Assembly: GCF_002024165.1 (NCBI RefSeq)
Contig: NZ_MWQN01000001.1
Coordinates: 5,001,501 to 5,065,500 of the forward strand
DNA: 64,000 nucleotides
Direction: 5' to 3'
From: Embleya scabrispora
GTDB taxonomy: Bacteria > Actinomycetota > Actinomycetes > Streptomycetales > Streptomycetaceae
Shown here: piece by piece, positions 55,729 through 64,000 of the stretch
Layout: each line of letters opens with the position of its first letter
How positions within the stretch are numbered: the stretch's first letter is position 1
Translations under genes and position numbers: made by a program
The notes under the pieces: model-generated
Told to the model about the DNA's origin: nothing
The model's database searches: none
Seen by the model: only the letters and a program-made list of their open reading frames with translations

Positions 55729-55813
55729 GCGCACGGGCGCCGCGCCCGTGCGCCCGGTGTTCATCGGCATCCGAGCCGCCCGCCGCCCATCGAGTACCGG
55801 AACGGGGAGCACC

Positions 55814-57052
55814 ATGGCCGTACCCGACACCGCGACGGGCGTCGCGACCGCGACGCCCCGGCCCGCGCACCGCGATCCGCGGGTGCTGGCCTGGCTCGGC
55901 GCGTTCACCGCGTCGCTGATCGGCGACCAGATCTGGTTCCTGGCGCTGTCCTGGACGGCGGTGCGCGGCGGTGACGGCACGCAGACCGGCCTGGTGCTGG
56001 CCGCCGGTTCGCTGCCCCGGGCATTGCTGATGTTGCCCGGCGGGGCGATCGCCGACCGGTACGGGCCGCGCCGGGTGCTGATCGGCAGCGACCTGGTGCG
56101 CTGCCTCGTGATGGTGATCGCGGCGTTCGCGGTGGCGGCGAGCAGCCCGGCGATCTGGCTGCTGATCACGATCGCGCTGGTGTTCGGCGCGGTGGACGCG
56201 CTGTTCATGCCCGCCGTCGGGGCGTTGCCGGTGCGGCTGACCGCCCGCTCGCAACTGGTCCGGGTGCAGGGCATGCGCTCGTTGTCCCAGCGGGTGGCCA
56301 CCGTGGTGTCCGCGCCGATCGGCGGCGCGGTGCTCGCCTGGGGCGACGCCGAACTCGCCTTCACGCTGAACGCGGCCCTGTTCGGGCTCTCCCTCGCGCT
56401 GCTGTGGCGGCTGCGCCCGGGGCCCGCGCCCGAACCGGAACCGGGCTCCGAGGAGCCGGAGTTGGGCCTGCGTGCCGGGCTGCGCCACGTGTTCGGACAT
56501 CCCTTCCTGCGGCCGCTTCTGATCATGATCGCGCTGATGGAGTCGGGCTTCACCATCCCGATGAACATCGGCATCGTGCTGCTCGCCGACGACGCGGGCT
56601 GGGGGCCGGGCGGGATGGGAACGGTGCTGGGCGGGTGGGGGATTGGTGCCGCGATCGGCGCGCTGGGGCTGACCGTTGTCGGTCGGGTGCCGCGTCCGGT
56701 GATCGTGCTGCCGGCGGGGATGCTGGGAATGGCCGGCGGTCTGGTCGGCCTCGGCTACGCGCCCGGGGTCGGCGTCGCGGTGGCCTGTGCGGCGGTCCTG
56801 GGCGTGGGCACCGGCGTGGTGGGCGGGGCCGGGAGCGCGCTGGTGCAGACCACGTGCGCGCCGAGCGCGCTGGGCCGGGTGACCGCGTTGCAGATGATGT
56901 TCGCGGTCGGCCTGATCCCGCTGCTGTACCCCGTCGGCGGTCTGATCGCCACGGAGTTCGGTCCCTCGGCCTTGTTCGCCGGCGGCGGGGCGGCGATGCT
57001 CGCCGGCATCCTGGTCGCGTTGACGAGCGGATCCTTTCGGCGTCGGCCCTGA
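55814..57052 (+). CDS. MFS transporter
   Basis: 412 residues from ATG 55814 behind GGGGAG. About eleven or twelve membrane helices; LPGGAIADRYGPRRVLIGSDLVRCLVM contains the loop 2-3 motif of the superfamily. The central cytoplasmic loop is acidic and proline-rich (GPAPEPEPGSEEPELG). The set of helices and the neighbouring ArsR-type gene point to a drug or metabolite exporter of the enterobactin-exporter (EntS)-like group. Substrate unknown. Confidence 0.88.
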   Translation: MAVPDTATGVATATPRPAHRDPRVLAWLGAFTASLIGDQIWFLALSWTAVRGGDGTQTGLVLAAGSLPRALLMLPGGAIADRYGPRRVLIGSDLVRCLVMVIAAFAVAASSPAIWLLITIALVFGAVDALFMPAVGALPVRLTARSQLVRVQGMRSLSQRVATVVSAPIGGAVLAWGDAELAFTLNAALFGLSLALLWRLRPGPAPEPEPGSEEPELGLRAGLRHVFGHPFLRPLLIMIALMESGFTIPMNIGIVLLADDAGWGPGGMGTVLGGWGIGAAIGALGLTVVGRVPRPVIVLPAGMLGMAGGLVGLGYAPGVGVAVACAAVLGVGTGVVGGAGSALVQTTCAPSALGRVTALQMMFAVGLIPLLYPVGGLIATEFGPSALFAGGGAAMLAGILVALTSGSFRRRP

Positions 57053-57158
57053 CGTCGGGTTACGGAAGGATTCCGGTCGCACAACGATCATCTGACTCGA
57101 AGTCAAGTAGTTGGGGCCGGCCGAGCGCGAGGTTCACCCGATCGGGCAGGCTAGGCAC

Positions 57159-57989
57159 ATGACGATGCCGCCATCACCCGGACAGGGTGGCTACCCCGGA
57201 TACGGGCAGCAGCCAGGCCAGGGTTATCCGAGCAACCAGCCGTACCCCGGGCAGCAGTACCCCCAGGGCGGGCAGCAGTACCCACCTCCACCGCAGAACC
57301 CGTACGGTGGCGGCGGACCGCAGTATCCCGGCAACTACGGCGGTGGCGGGGGCTATGGCGGCGGCATGCCGCCGGGCCCCAACCAGGGCGGCTCCGGCAA
57401 GGGCCCGCTGATCGCCGTGGTGATCGCCGCGATCGTCGTGGTCGGCGGGATCATCGCCACCCTCGTGGTGGTCCTGGGCGGGGACGACAAGAAGAAGTCG
57501 GCGTCGCCCACGCCCGCTCCGACCACCTCGGCCGTGTCCTCGCCGAGCGCCACGCAGAGCGCGCCGCCCACGACCCGCCCGACCACCAGCCGCCCGACCG
57601 CGCCGCGCACCACCTCGTCCGGCGGCACGGACCCGACCATGCCCTCCGAGGTCCAGTACGTCGACCTGTCCAAGGGCGACTGCGTGACCCTGGACACCAC
57701 CTCGGGCACCATCGACAAGAAGACGTGTACCTCCACGCACAACGGCGAGGTCATCATGACCTACGAACTGACCGGCAGCACCTACCCGGGCGAGTCGGCG
57801 ATCACCGACCAGACCGAGACCAAGTGCACGCCGGCGCTGACCGCGGCGGTGAACGGGCGCTCCGACGCCTCGCAGTTCACCTTCACCTACACCTTCCCGA
57901 AGCAGCCGGGCTGGGACATCGGTCGGCGCAAGGTGACCTGCATCGCGAAGTACAAGTCGGGGCAGACACTCACCAAGCCCCTGCGCTGA
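57159..57989 (+). CDS. Single-pass surface protein with Gly/Tyr/Pro-rich cytoplasmic part, septum-formation-like domain
   Basis: 276 residues from ATG 57159. Residues 1-80 are Gly/Gln/Tyr/Pro-rich (PGQQYPQGGQQYPPPPQNPYG). One membrane helix follows at about 86-106 (LIAVVIAAIVVVGGIIATLVVVL), then a Thr/Ser/Pro linker of about 55 residues. The external domain starts at VQYVDLSKGDCVTLD and has four cysteines (DCV, KTCTS, TKCTP, VTCIA). The pattern matches actinobacterial Septum_form/DUF4190-like secreted domains. Function unknown. The gene downstream is a paralogue. Confidence 0.75.
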   Translation: MTMPPSPGQGGYPGYGQQPGQGYPSNQPYPGQQYPQGGQQYPPPPQNPYGGGGPQYPGNYGGGGGYGGGMPPGPNQGGSGKGPLIAVVIAAIVVVGGIIATLVVVLGGDDKKKSASPTPAPTTSAVSSPSATQSAPPTTRPTTSRPTAPRTTSSGGTDPTMPSEVQYVDLSKGDCVTLDTTSGTIDKKTCTSTHNGEVIMTYELTGSTYPGESAITDQTETKCTPALTAAVNGRSDASQFTFTYTFPKQPGWDIGRRKVTCIAKYKSGQTLTKPLR

Positions 57990-58024
57990 CCGAGCGCTCG
58001 GCCCTTGGGGGAGGGATCGACGTG

Positions 58025-58921
58025 ATGAGCAGTCCCGGCGGATATCCCGGCGGTGATCGGGGCGGCGGCAACCCGGGCGCCGGCGGCTACGGCAACTCCG
58101 GTGGGGGAGGATACGGCGGCGGCGCCGGCGGTGGTTATCCGGGCGGCCCGGCGGGGCCCCCGCCCGCGAACCCGCCCCCGTACCCGCCGTATGACGGTCC
58201 GACCATCGGCGGTCCGCCCTATCGCGCGGGCCCGCCCTACGGAGGCGGCGGCCCGCCGTACGGCGGAGGTCCGCCCTACGGCCCGCCCGCCGGGCCACCC
58301 ACCGGGCCGCCCGGCGGCGGCCGGAGCGGTCGCGCGGTGGCGATCGTGGTGGTCGTCGCGCTGGTGATCGCCGGCGGTGTGATCGCCCTGGTGGTGAGCC
58401 TGGGCGACGACGGCAAGAGCGACAAGGCGGGCCCGACGCCGAGCGCGACCCGGCCCACGAGTGCGCCGCCGAGCGACGCCGCTTCGCCCACGGACTCGCC
58501 CGAGCCGCCCACGAGCGAGCCGCCGGCCACGGAAGCCCCCACCTCGCCGCCGGCGACCAACCCCAACGGCAGCGTCGCGGTCCGCAAGGTCCCGCTCAGT
58601 CCGGGCGACTGCATCTCGTTCACGGCCGGGAGCACCGACGTGAACAAGGTCGGGTGCACCACGCCGCACGACGGGCAGCACATCGAGAACGTCGCGCTGC
58701 CGGACGGGGCCTGGCCCGGCGAGGCGGAGATGGACACCAAGGCGTCGGCGGTGTGCAAGCCGATCACCGAACCGGTGATCGGGCGTCAGCCGGATGCGGG
58801 GCAGTTGACCTGGCTCTACATCTACCCGAAGGAATCGGGTTGGGCCTCCGGTGATCGTGAGGTCCAGTGCCTGGTGTCCTACTCGGACGAGACCAAAAAG
58901 CTGACGGCGCCCCTGCAATAG
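58025..58921 (+). CDS. Paralogous single-pass surface protein with septum-formation-like domain
   Basis: 298 residues. ATG 58025 is preferred; GTG 58022 is adjacent, and GGGGGAGGG lies about 9 bp upstream. Same architecture as the preceding gene: Gly/Pro/Tyr-rich cytoplasmic part (PPYGGGGPPYGGGPPYGPP), one membrane helix (VAIVVVVALVIAGGVIALVVSL), a Pro/Thr/Ser linker, then VPLSPGDCISFTAGS with four cysteines (DCI, VGCTT, AVCKP, VQCLV). Sequence identity between the two external domains looks moderate, and cysteine positions are conserved. The two genes are 35 bp apart and probably arose by duplication. Confidence 0.75.
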   Translation: MSSPGGYPGGDRGGGNPGAGGYGNSGGGGYGGGAGGGYPGGPAGPPPANPPPYPPYDGPTIGGPPYRAGPPYGGGGPPYGGGPPYGPPAGPPTGPPGGGRSGRAVAIVVVVALVIAGGVIALVVSLGDDGKSDKAGPTPSATRPTSAPPSDAASPTDSPEPPTSEPPATEAPTSPPATNPNGSVAVRKVPLSPGDCISFTAGSTDVNKVGCTTPHDGQHIENVALPDGAWPGEAEMDTKASAVCKPITEPVIGRQPDAGQLTWLYIYPKESGWASGDREVQCLVSYSDETKKLTAPLQ

Positions 58922-58963
58922 GTTTTCGGCCACGAACGATGCCGGCCGGCCTCCGGCCCGGTT

Positions 58964-59244
58964 GGCCTCAAGCGCCGGCCGGGCTGATTTGGCCTCAAGC
59001 GCCGGCCGGGCTGATTTGGCCTCAAGCGCCGGCCGGGCTGAGTGGCCTCATGCGCCGGCCGGGCTGGTTGGCCTCAAGCGCCGGCCGGGCTGAGTGGCCT
59101 CATGCGCCGGCCGGGCTGGTTGGCCTCAAGCGCCGGCCGGGCTGAGTGGCCTCAAGCGCCGGCCGGGCTACTTGGCCTCAAACGCCGGCCGGGCTGGTTG
59201 CGGCGGCCGGGCTGGGTGGGCTCATGCGCCGGCCGGGTTGGTTT
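58964..59244. repeat. Tandem array of 26-27 bp repeats
   Basis: Nine adjacent units of GGCCTCAAGCGCCGGCCGGGCTGA(G/T)T run from 58964 to 59199 (27, 27, then seven of 26 bp), followed by a shortened copy near 59200-59217 and a diverged copy 59218-59244. Variation is limited mainly to A/T at position 8 and the last four bases (GATTT, GAGT, GGTT). There are no spacers. Each unit contains the palindrome CCGGCCGG. The array fills the space between two convergent genes. A single related copy lies at 42081-42102. Confidence 0.92.
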
Positions 59245-59259
59245 GGTGTGCTCGCCGGG

Positions 59260-61128
59260 CTATGAGGGCTGGGTGGGTTTTTGTTGGGCTGTCCAGGAGG
59301 CGTGGAGGCGGGCGTAGATGCCTCCGGTGGCGGCCAGTTGTGTGTGGGGGCCGCGTTCGACCAGTTTTCCGGCGTCGAACACCAGGATCTCGTCCGCCGA
59401 TTCGGCCGTGGACATCCGGTGCGCGATGAACACCGCGGTGCGGCCCCGGGTCAGGCCGTCCAGCGCCCGGTTGATCCGGACCTCGGTGGCCGGGTCGACC
59501 GCCGACGTCGCCTCGTCCAGGACCAGCAGGTCCGGATCCGCGATGTAGGCCCGGACCAGCGCGACCAACTGCCGCTCGCCCGCCGACAACGACTCGCCGC
59601 GCTGCCCCACCCGGGTGTCCAGGCCGCCGGCCGGCCCCGCGAGCCAGTCGGCCAACCCCAGGTCGGCGAACGCGGCGACGATCGCCGCGTCGTCCGCGTC
59701 CGGCCGGCCGTACCGCACGTTCTCCCGCAGCGTGGCGTCGAACAGGAAACCCTCCTGCGGCACCATCACCACCCGCGCCCGCAGCGACGAGAAGCGCACC
59801 CGGGGCAGGTCGACGCCGTCGAGCAACACCCGGCCCTGGTCCGGGTCGACCAGGCGGGTGAGCAGCTTGGCGAACGTGGTCTTGCCCGAGCCGGTCTCGC
59901 CGACCACCGCCACCCGGGTCCGGGGCGCGAGCGTGACGTCCACGTCGTGCAGGATCCGCGGGCCGCCGGGATAGCCGTACGAGACGTGGTCGAACCTCAC
60001 CTCGACCGGGCCGCGAGCCAACTCCTCGCCCGCCTCGCCCGGATCGGCGATGTCCGGCTCCGCGTCCAGCACCTCCAGCACCCGACGCCAGCCCGCTAGC
60101 GCGTTCTGCGCCTCGTTCAGAATCTCCACGCCCATCTGCACCGGGCCCACGAACAACGTGACCAGGAACAGGAACGCGACCAGCTCGCCCACGCTGAGCT
60201 GCCCGTCGATGCCCAGCCACACCCCGACCACCACCACAAGCCCGTTGGCCAGGCCGACCACGAACTCGCCCATCGGGAAGGTCAACGCGACGAACAACTG
60301 GGCCCGGGTCTGCGCGTCGCGGTGCGCGTCGACCGACTCGTCGATCCGGCGCGCGGTGCGCTCCTCGATGCCGTGCGCGCGCACGATCGCGGCGCCCACC
60401 ACCGGCTCCGAGATCGCGCCGAGCATCCGGCCCATGGCGACGCGCACGTGCGAGTACGCGGCGGCGATCCGCTTCTGTACCGCGCGCATGAAGAAGTACA
60501 GCGGCGCGAAGCACACCCACACCAGCAGGGTCAACTGCCAGGAGTAGACGAACATCAGCACCGTCACCAGCGCGATCTGCCCGACGCTGACGATCAGCAA
60601 CAGGCCGCCGAACTGGATGAATCGGCTGATCGTGTCCACGTCGCCGGTCACCCGCGAGACCAGCGAGCCGCGCTTCTCGGACTGCTGGTGCAGCGTGGAC
60701 AGGTCGTGGATGTGCCGGAAGGCGGCCACCCGCATCGTGGACAGGCCGCGCTCGCTGGTGCGGTACAGCCGCACGTTCATCGCGTACGCGGACACCGCGG
60801 TGACCACCACCGCGAGCGCGGCGAGCGCGGCCATGGTGCGTACCACGGTCAGGTCGGGGCCGGCGTCGGCGCGCAGACCCCGGTCGATGGTCTGCTGCAC
60901 GGCCAGCGGCACCACGATCCGGCCGGCCGTGCCGATCACGGCCAGCAGCAGGGTGACGATCAGACCCTCGGTGAACTCCGGAGTCATCCGCAGGCCGCGG
61001 CGCAGCACGCTCAGACCCGACTCGATCGGCTTGTCGGCGTCGGCGGCTATTCGGGAGCCCGACTTCGTCTCCGGCTCGGGTTCGGGTTCGGGTTCGGCCG
61101 GCTTGGGCACGGCGGTGGCGATACTCAT
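59260..61128 (-). CDS. ABC exporter subunit, canonical ATPase half (heterodimer partner)
   Basis: 622 residues from ATG 61128, overlapping the upstream gene by ATGA. An N-terminal Glu/Pro repeat (EPEPEPEPE) is followed by a six-helix type I exporter domain and an ATPase domain. Walker A VGETGSGKTT, Walker B LLVLDEATSAVD with the catalytic Glu, and switch His in VFIAHRMST are intact; the signature motif is degenerate (LSAGE). The upstream partner has the opposite pattern, so the two form a heterodimer with one working and one degenerate site. Export of lipids, peptides or drugs is typical; substrate unknown. Confidence 0.92.
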   Translation of the reverse strand: MSIATAVPKPAEPEPEPEPETKSGSRIAADADKPIESGLSVLRRGLRMTPEFTEGLIVTLLLAVIGTAGRIVVPLAVQQTIDRGLRADAGPDLTVVRTMAALAALAVVVTAVSAYAMNVRLYRTSERGLSTMRVAAFRHIHDLSTLHQQSEKRGSLVSRVTGDVDTISRFIQFGGLLLIVSVGQIALVTVLMFVYSWQLTLLVWVCFAPLYFFMRAVQKRIAAAYSHVRVAMGRMLGAISEPVVGAAIVRAHGIEERTARRIDESVDAHRDAQTRAQLFVALTFPMGEFVVGLANGLVVVVGVWLGIDGQLSVGELVAFLFLVTLFVGPVQMGVEILNEAQNALAGWRRVLEVLDAEPDIADPGEAGEELARGPVEVRFDHVSYGYPGGPRILHDVDVTLAPRTRVAVVGETGSGKTTFAKLLTRLVDPDQGRVLLDGVDLPRVRFSSLRARVVMVPQEGFLFDATLRENVRYGRPDADDAAIVAAFADLGLADWLAGPAGGLDTRVGQRGESLSAGERQLVALVRAYIADPDLLVLDEATSAVDPATEVRINRALDGLTRGRTAVFIAHRMSTAESADEILVFDAGKLVERGPHTQLAATGGIYARLHASWTAQQKPTQPS

Positions 61129-62975
61129 GAAGCCGTGGCCTCCTCGGCCTCGCTGACGTCGATGTCGGTGTCGAGTTCCCGCTCCGCGTCCTCGCGCGCG
61201 GCGCGTTCGTACGCGTTGACCAGGCGGCGGTAGCCCACCGAGCGCTCCAGGAGCGTGTGGTGCGGGCCGCGGTCGAGCACCCGGCCGCCCTCGATGTAGA
61301 CCACCTCGTCGGCGAGCGCGATGGTGGCCTTGCGGTAGGCGACCACGACCACCGTGGCCGGTCCCGCGTCGCGCAGCCCGTGCAGGATGGCCGCCTCCAC
61401 GCGCGGGTCCACCGCGGAGGTGGCGTCGTCCAGGACGAGCAGGCGTGGTCGGCGCACCAGCGCCCGGGCCAGCGCGATCCGCTGACGCTGGCCGCCGGAG
61501 AGGGTGGTGCCGCGCTCGCCGACCTGGGTGTCCAGGCCGTCGGGCAGCGCGGCGACGAAGTCGGCCTGGGCGATCCGCAGCGCCTCGTGCACCGCGGCGT
61601 CGTCCAGATCCAGGCCCAGGGTGATGTTGTCGCGGACGCTGTCGTCGAACAGGAACGCCTGCTGGGGGACCAGCGCGGCGGTGGCCGCGATCCCGCCCCG
61701 CCGGTAGTCGCGCAGGTCGGTGCCGTCGAGCAGGATCCCGCCGTCCACCGGGTCGACCAGCCGGACCAGGAGCGAGACCAGGGTGGACTTGCCGGATCCG
61801 GTCGGGCCGACGACGGCGATGGTGCGCCCGGGTTCGACATCGAAGGCCACGTCGTGCAGCACGTCGGTGTCGTCGCTGTAGCCGAAGCGCACCGCGCGCG
61901 CCTCCAGGCGGGCCGGACCGGCCGCCGCGTCGCCGCCCTCGGTCTCGCCGTAGGTGTGCTCGCCCTCGGCGTCCAGCACGCCGCGGACCCGGTCGTAGCC
62001 GACCACGGAGCGCGGCATGTCGCCGAGCAGCCAGCCGATCGCCCGGACCGGGAAGGCCAACAGGGTGAACAGGTAGGCGACCTGTACCAGGTCGCCCGGG
62101 GCCAGGTTGCCGTGCGAGACCCGGACCGTGCCGACCACCAGGACCAGCAGCACGCCGAAGCCGGGCAGCGCCTCCAGGATCGGATCGAACAGCGCCCGGA
62201 CCCGGCCCACCGCGATGTTCGCGTCGGCCAACTCCCGCGACGCCGCCGCGAACCGGGTGGTCTCCTCGCTCTCCCGGCCCAGCGTCTTGACCACGAGCGC
62301 GCCGTCGAAGCTCTCGTGCGCGATCTCCGCGACGTCGGCGCGCAACTCCTGCGCGCGCATCGCCAGCGGCCCCTGCCTGCGCTGATAGACGATGTTGAGC
62401 GCGGCGATCGCCGGGAAGATCACGAAGCCGACCAGGGCCAGCGCCCAGTCGGTGATCACCATCGAGATCGCCGCGACGAACAGCATCACCACCACGCCGG
62501 TGGCCATCGGCAGCGGCGCCACCGGGTTCCACGCCGCCTCGACGTCGGCGTTCGCGTTGGACAGCAGCGTGCCGGTCGGGTGGCGGTGGTGCCAGGCGAG
62601 CGGCAGCCGCAGGTATTGCCGGGTGACCCGGCGGCGGAAGGTGGCCTGGAGGCGGTACTGCATCACGCCCGCCCACAACCGCCGACCGATCACGCCGAAC
62701 GCCTTGAGCAGCGCGACGCCGAACACCGCCGCGAACGCGCCGATCAGCGCGCCCGCCGTGGTGTGCCCGTCGCGGAAGGCCGGGATGATCACGTCGTCGG
62801 TGACCCGCCCGAGCACCAGCGCCGAGCCCACCGTCATCACGCCGTACACCGCGCTCGCGCTCACCGCGGCGGCGAAGATCCGAGGTTCCTCGCGGATCGC
62901 GACGCCGAGTACGCGCAGTCCTTGTCGCAGAACGACCTTGTCCGCCACGGGGCTCACTTTCACGCGGATTGCCAT
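61125..62975 (-). CDS. ABC exporter subunit, degenerate ATPase half (heterodimer partner)
   Basis: 616 residues from ATG 62975; ATG 62993 and the start at 63050 are alternatives, and none has a strong ribosome site. Six membrane helices, then an ATPase domain: Walker A VGPTGSGKST and signature LSGGQRQRIALARAL are canonical. The residue after Walker B is Asp instead of Glu (LLVLDDATSAVD), and the switch histidine is Tyr (VVVAYRKAT). This is the non-catalytic side of an asymmetric exporter. Translation is coupled to the partner gene. Confidence 0.9.
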   Translation of the reverse strand: MAIRVKVSPVADKVVLRQGLRVLGVAIREEPRIFAAAVSASAVYGVMTVGSALVLGRVTDDVIIPAFRDGHTTAGALIGAFAAVFGVALLKAFGVIGRRLWAGVMQYRLQATFRRRVTRQYLRLPLAWHHRHPTGTLLSNANADVEAAWNPVAPLPMATGVVVMLFVAAISMVITDWALALVGFVIFPAIAALNIVYQRRQGPLAMRAQELRADVAEIAHESFDGALVVKTLGRESEETTRFAAASRELADANIAVGRVRALFDPILEALPGFGVLLVLVVGTVRVSHGNLAPGDLVQVAYLFTLLAFPVRAIGWLLGDMPRSVVGYDRVRGVLDAEGEHTYGETEGGDAAAGPARLEARAVRFGYSDDTDVLHDVAFDVEPGRTIAVVGPTGSGKSTLVSLLVRLVDPVDGGILLDGTDLRDYRRGGIAATAALVPQQAFLFDDSVRDNITLGLDLDDAAVHEALRIAQADFVAALPDGLDTQVGERGTTLSGGQRQRIALARALVRRPRLLVLDDATSAVDPRVEAAILHGLRDAGPATVVVVAYRKATIALADEVVYIEGGRVLDRGPHHTLLERSVGYRRLVNAYERAAREDAERELDTDIDVSEAEEATAS

Positions 62976-63270
62976 GGATTCACCGGAATCCATGGGAACG
63001 AAGCCGCCGCGAACGGGGCTGTCGACGATGTTTGTCCGATGAACGTACAAGGCGCCGCCGACCGTGCCGATTCCCCGTCCGCCCCGCCGCCTCGATCCGG
63101 ATCACCGGCCTCCGGGCGGATTGGAGCAGACCATTCCCGCATGTCACCCTGTTTCGGGCGCCCCCCGGCGAACGGGCTCGCGACGCCGCGGTTACCCGCA
63201 ACCAAACCCCGGGTCGGGCTCGTCTCCACGGGCGTGCCCTGACCATGATCGATAGACCGAGGACGCCGCT
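62976..63270. other. Divergent intergenic region between the ABC exporter and the esterase gene
   Basis: 295 bp with no supported gene. It should hold both promoters. No clear operator or hairpin seen. Confidence 0.45.
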
Positions 63271-64000
63271 GTGGGCCTCACCAGCCTCAAACTGATCATC
63301 CTGCTGTGCCTCGTCACCGTCGCGGCGGCGTCGGCGGCCGTGTTCTTCTGGCCCAAACTCTCCCGCCAGCACGTGGTGCCCATCCTGGGCCGGGTCGGCA
63401 TCCTGCTGAGCACGCAGGTCCTGCTCCTGGCCACGGTCGCGGTGATCGGCAACCGCTACTTCGTCTTCTATACGACCTGGGACGACCTGTTCGGGCGCAC
63501 CGGCAAACCGGTGCTGAACTTCGGCGAGACCGGCCCCGGCGACATGCCCAAGCTGGTCAAGGAGAAGGGCACCGAGACGATAGACGTCCCGCAGGGGAGC
63601 AACCCCCAGGTCGCGGGCCAGATCATGCAGGTCGACCTGGTCGGACGACGCAGCGGGATGGGCACACCCGCGCTCGTCTACCTGCCGCCGCAATACTTCC
63701 AGGCCCAGTACAAGGACCGGCGCTTCCCCGTCGTGGTCACGCTCACCGGCTACCCCGGCAACGAGCGCAACCTGGTCACCCGCCTGGAGCTGCCCAAGAT
63801 CGCCGCCAACGAGATCGCCGCCGGCCGGGTCCAGCCCACCATCTACGTGATGATGAAGCCGAGCGTCGGCCTCGACCGCGACACCGAGTGCACCGACGTG
63901 CCCGGTGGCCCGCAGGTCGGCATGTTCTTCAGCCAGGACCTGCCCGAGGCGATAAACCAGGCCTACCGGGTCGCCCCGGGACCGCGCGGCTGGGCCATGC
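63271..64000 (+). CDS. Membrane-anchored esterase, alpha/beta hydrolase fold (3' end cut by window)
   Basis: Starts at GTG 63271 behind CCGAGGACG and stays open for 243 codons to the window edge. Two membrane helices occur at about 5-28 and 36-60 (LIILLCLVTVAAASAAVFFW, ILGRVGILLSTQVLLLATVAVIG). The external part starts the putative esterase domain: QIMQVDLVGRRSGMGTPALVYLPPQYF, RFPVVVTLTGYPGNERNLV, PTIYVMMKPSVG, ECTDVPGGPQVGMFFSQDLPEAI. This resembles the esterase D/antigen 85-like family of actinobacteria. The serine nucleophile, expected soon after, is outside the window. Confidence 0.85.
   Translation, partial: MGLTSLKLIILLCLVTVAAASAAVFFWPKLSRQHVVPILGRVGILLSTQVLLLATVAVIGNRYFVFYTTWDDLFGRTGKPVLNFGETGPGDMPKLVKEKGTETIDVPQGSNPQVAGQIMQVDLVGRRSGMGTPALVYLPPQYFQAQYKDRRFPVVVTLTGYPGNERNLVTRLELPKIAANEIAAGRVQPTIYVMMKPSVGLDRDTECTDVPGGPQVGMFFSQDLPEAINQAYRVAPGPRGWAM

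Noticed and set aside
58964-59244. CRISPR array
   Set aside because: Units are adjacent with no variable spacers, and no cas genes are near.
58867-59429. Repetitive proteins translated from the tandem array (PAGLIWPQ- or RRPGWLASSAG-like)
   Set aside because: They are direct translations of non-coding repeats, without ribosome sites, and run into the ABC gene on the other strand.

Overview
The window is very G+C-rich, uses many GTG/TTG starts, and is packed with overlapping ATGA/GTGA gene junctions. The gene content is typical of a filamentous actinomycete of the Streptomyces order: a dcw cluster without ftsA and without murC between murG and ftsQ, the sepF-yggT-divIVA-ileS tail, a his operon with priA, and DUF6504/SAV_6107/DUF3040 proteins. 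I would place it in the Streptomycetaceae or a close relative (inference from order and content only). No rRNA, tRNA, IS element, prophage or CRISPR array is visible.

Layout. (1) 1-585: the truncated start of a PLP-dependent deaminase (minus strand). (2) 806-7388: an SOS-type mutagenesis operon. A perfect LexA box precedes DUF6504, a HEPN-family protein, DnaE2, a SAM methyltransferase and DNA polymerase IV. (3) 7679-8071: DUF3040 protein, with a strong terminator. (4) 8297-13344 (minus): MoxR ATPase, DUF58 protein and a TgpA-like transglutaminase that is split by a frameshift. (5) 14093-34100: the division and cell-wall cluster mraZ-rsmH-ftsL-ftsI-murE-murF-mraY-murD-ftsW-murG-ftsQ-ftsZ-pgeF-yggS-sepF-yggT-divIVA, with a recognisable MraZ box and ftsZ promoter and a hairpin terminator after divIVA. 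(6) 34254-37700 (minus): ileS under a translational isoleucine T-box. (7) 37936-47506: a DksA/TraR-like protein, lspA, an RluA-type pseudouridine synthase, an Na+/H+ antiporter, a dienelactone-hydrolase-like protein, an MscS channel (minus), a small membrane protein, a two-gene ABC transporter and another membrane protein. (8) 47580-48820 (minus): YbaK and a LON-domain protein. (9) 49153-55042: hisD-hisC-hisB-small membrane protein-hisH-priA-ridA-hisF, ended by a terminator. (10) 55101-57052: an ArsR-type regulator with a repeat-rich operator, then an MFS exporter. (11) 57159-58921: two paralogous surface proteins. (12) 58964-59244: a 26-27 bp tandem repeat array. (13) 59260-62975 (minus): a heterodimeric ABC exporter. 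(14) 63271-end: the start of a membrane-anchored esterase.

How the parts work together. The central block couples lipid-linked peptidoglycan precursor synthesis (MurE, MurF, MraY, MurD, MurG) to septal polymerisation (FtsW, FtsI), divisome scaffolding (FtsL, FtsQ, FtsZ, SepF) and polar growth (DivIVA). MraZ sits first with its own operator. The his block makes histidine and, through PriA, also serves tryptophan synthesis. The first block is predicted to be induced by DNA damage.

Three genes (tgpA, yggT, lspA) have broken or missing reading-frame signals in G/C-rich sequence. The first two look like the loss of one base, so either assembly indels or genuine lesions are possible. The points most worth following are the LexA-boxed mutasome with its unexplained partners, the FtsI with a disordered cytoplasmic leader of about 384 residues, the ileS T-box, the 10-bp-periodic MraZ box, and a tandemly amplified copy of an element that also occurs singly at 42081.
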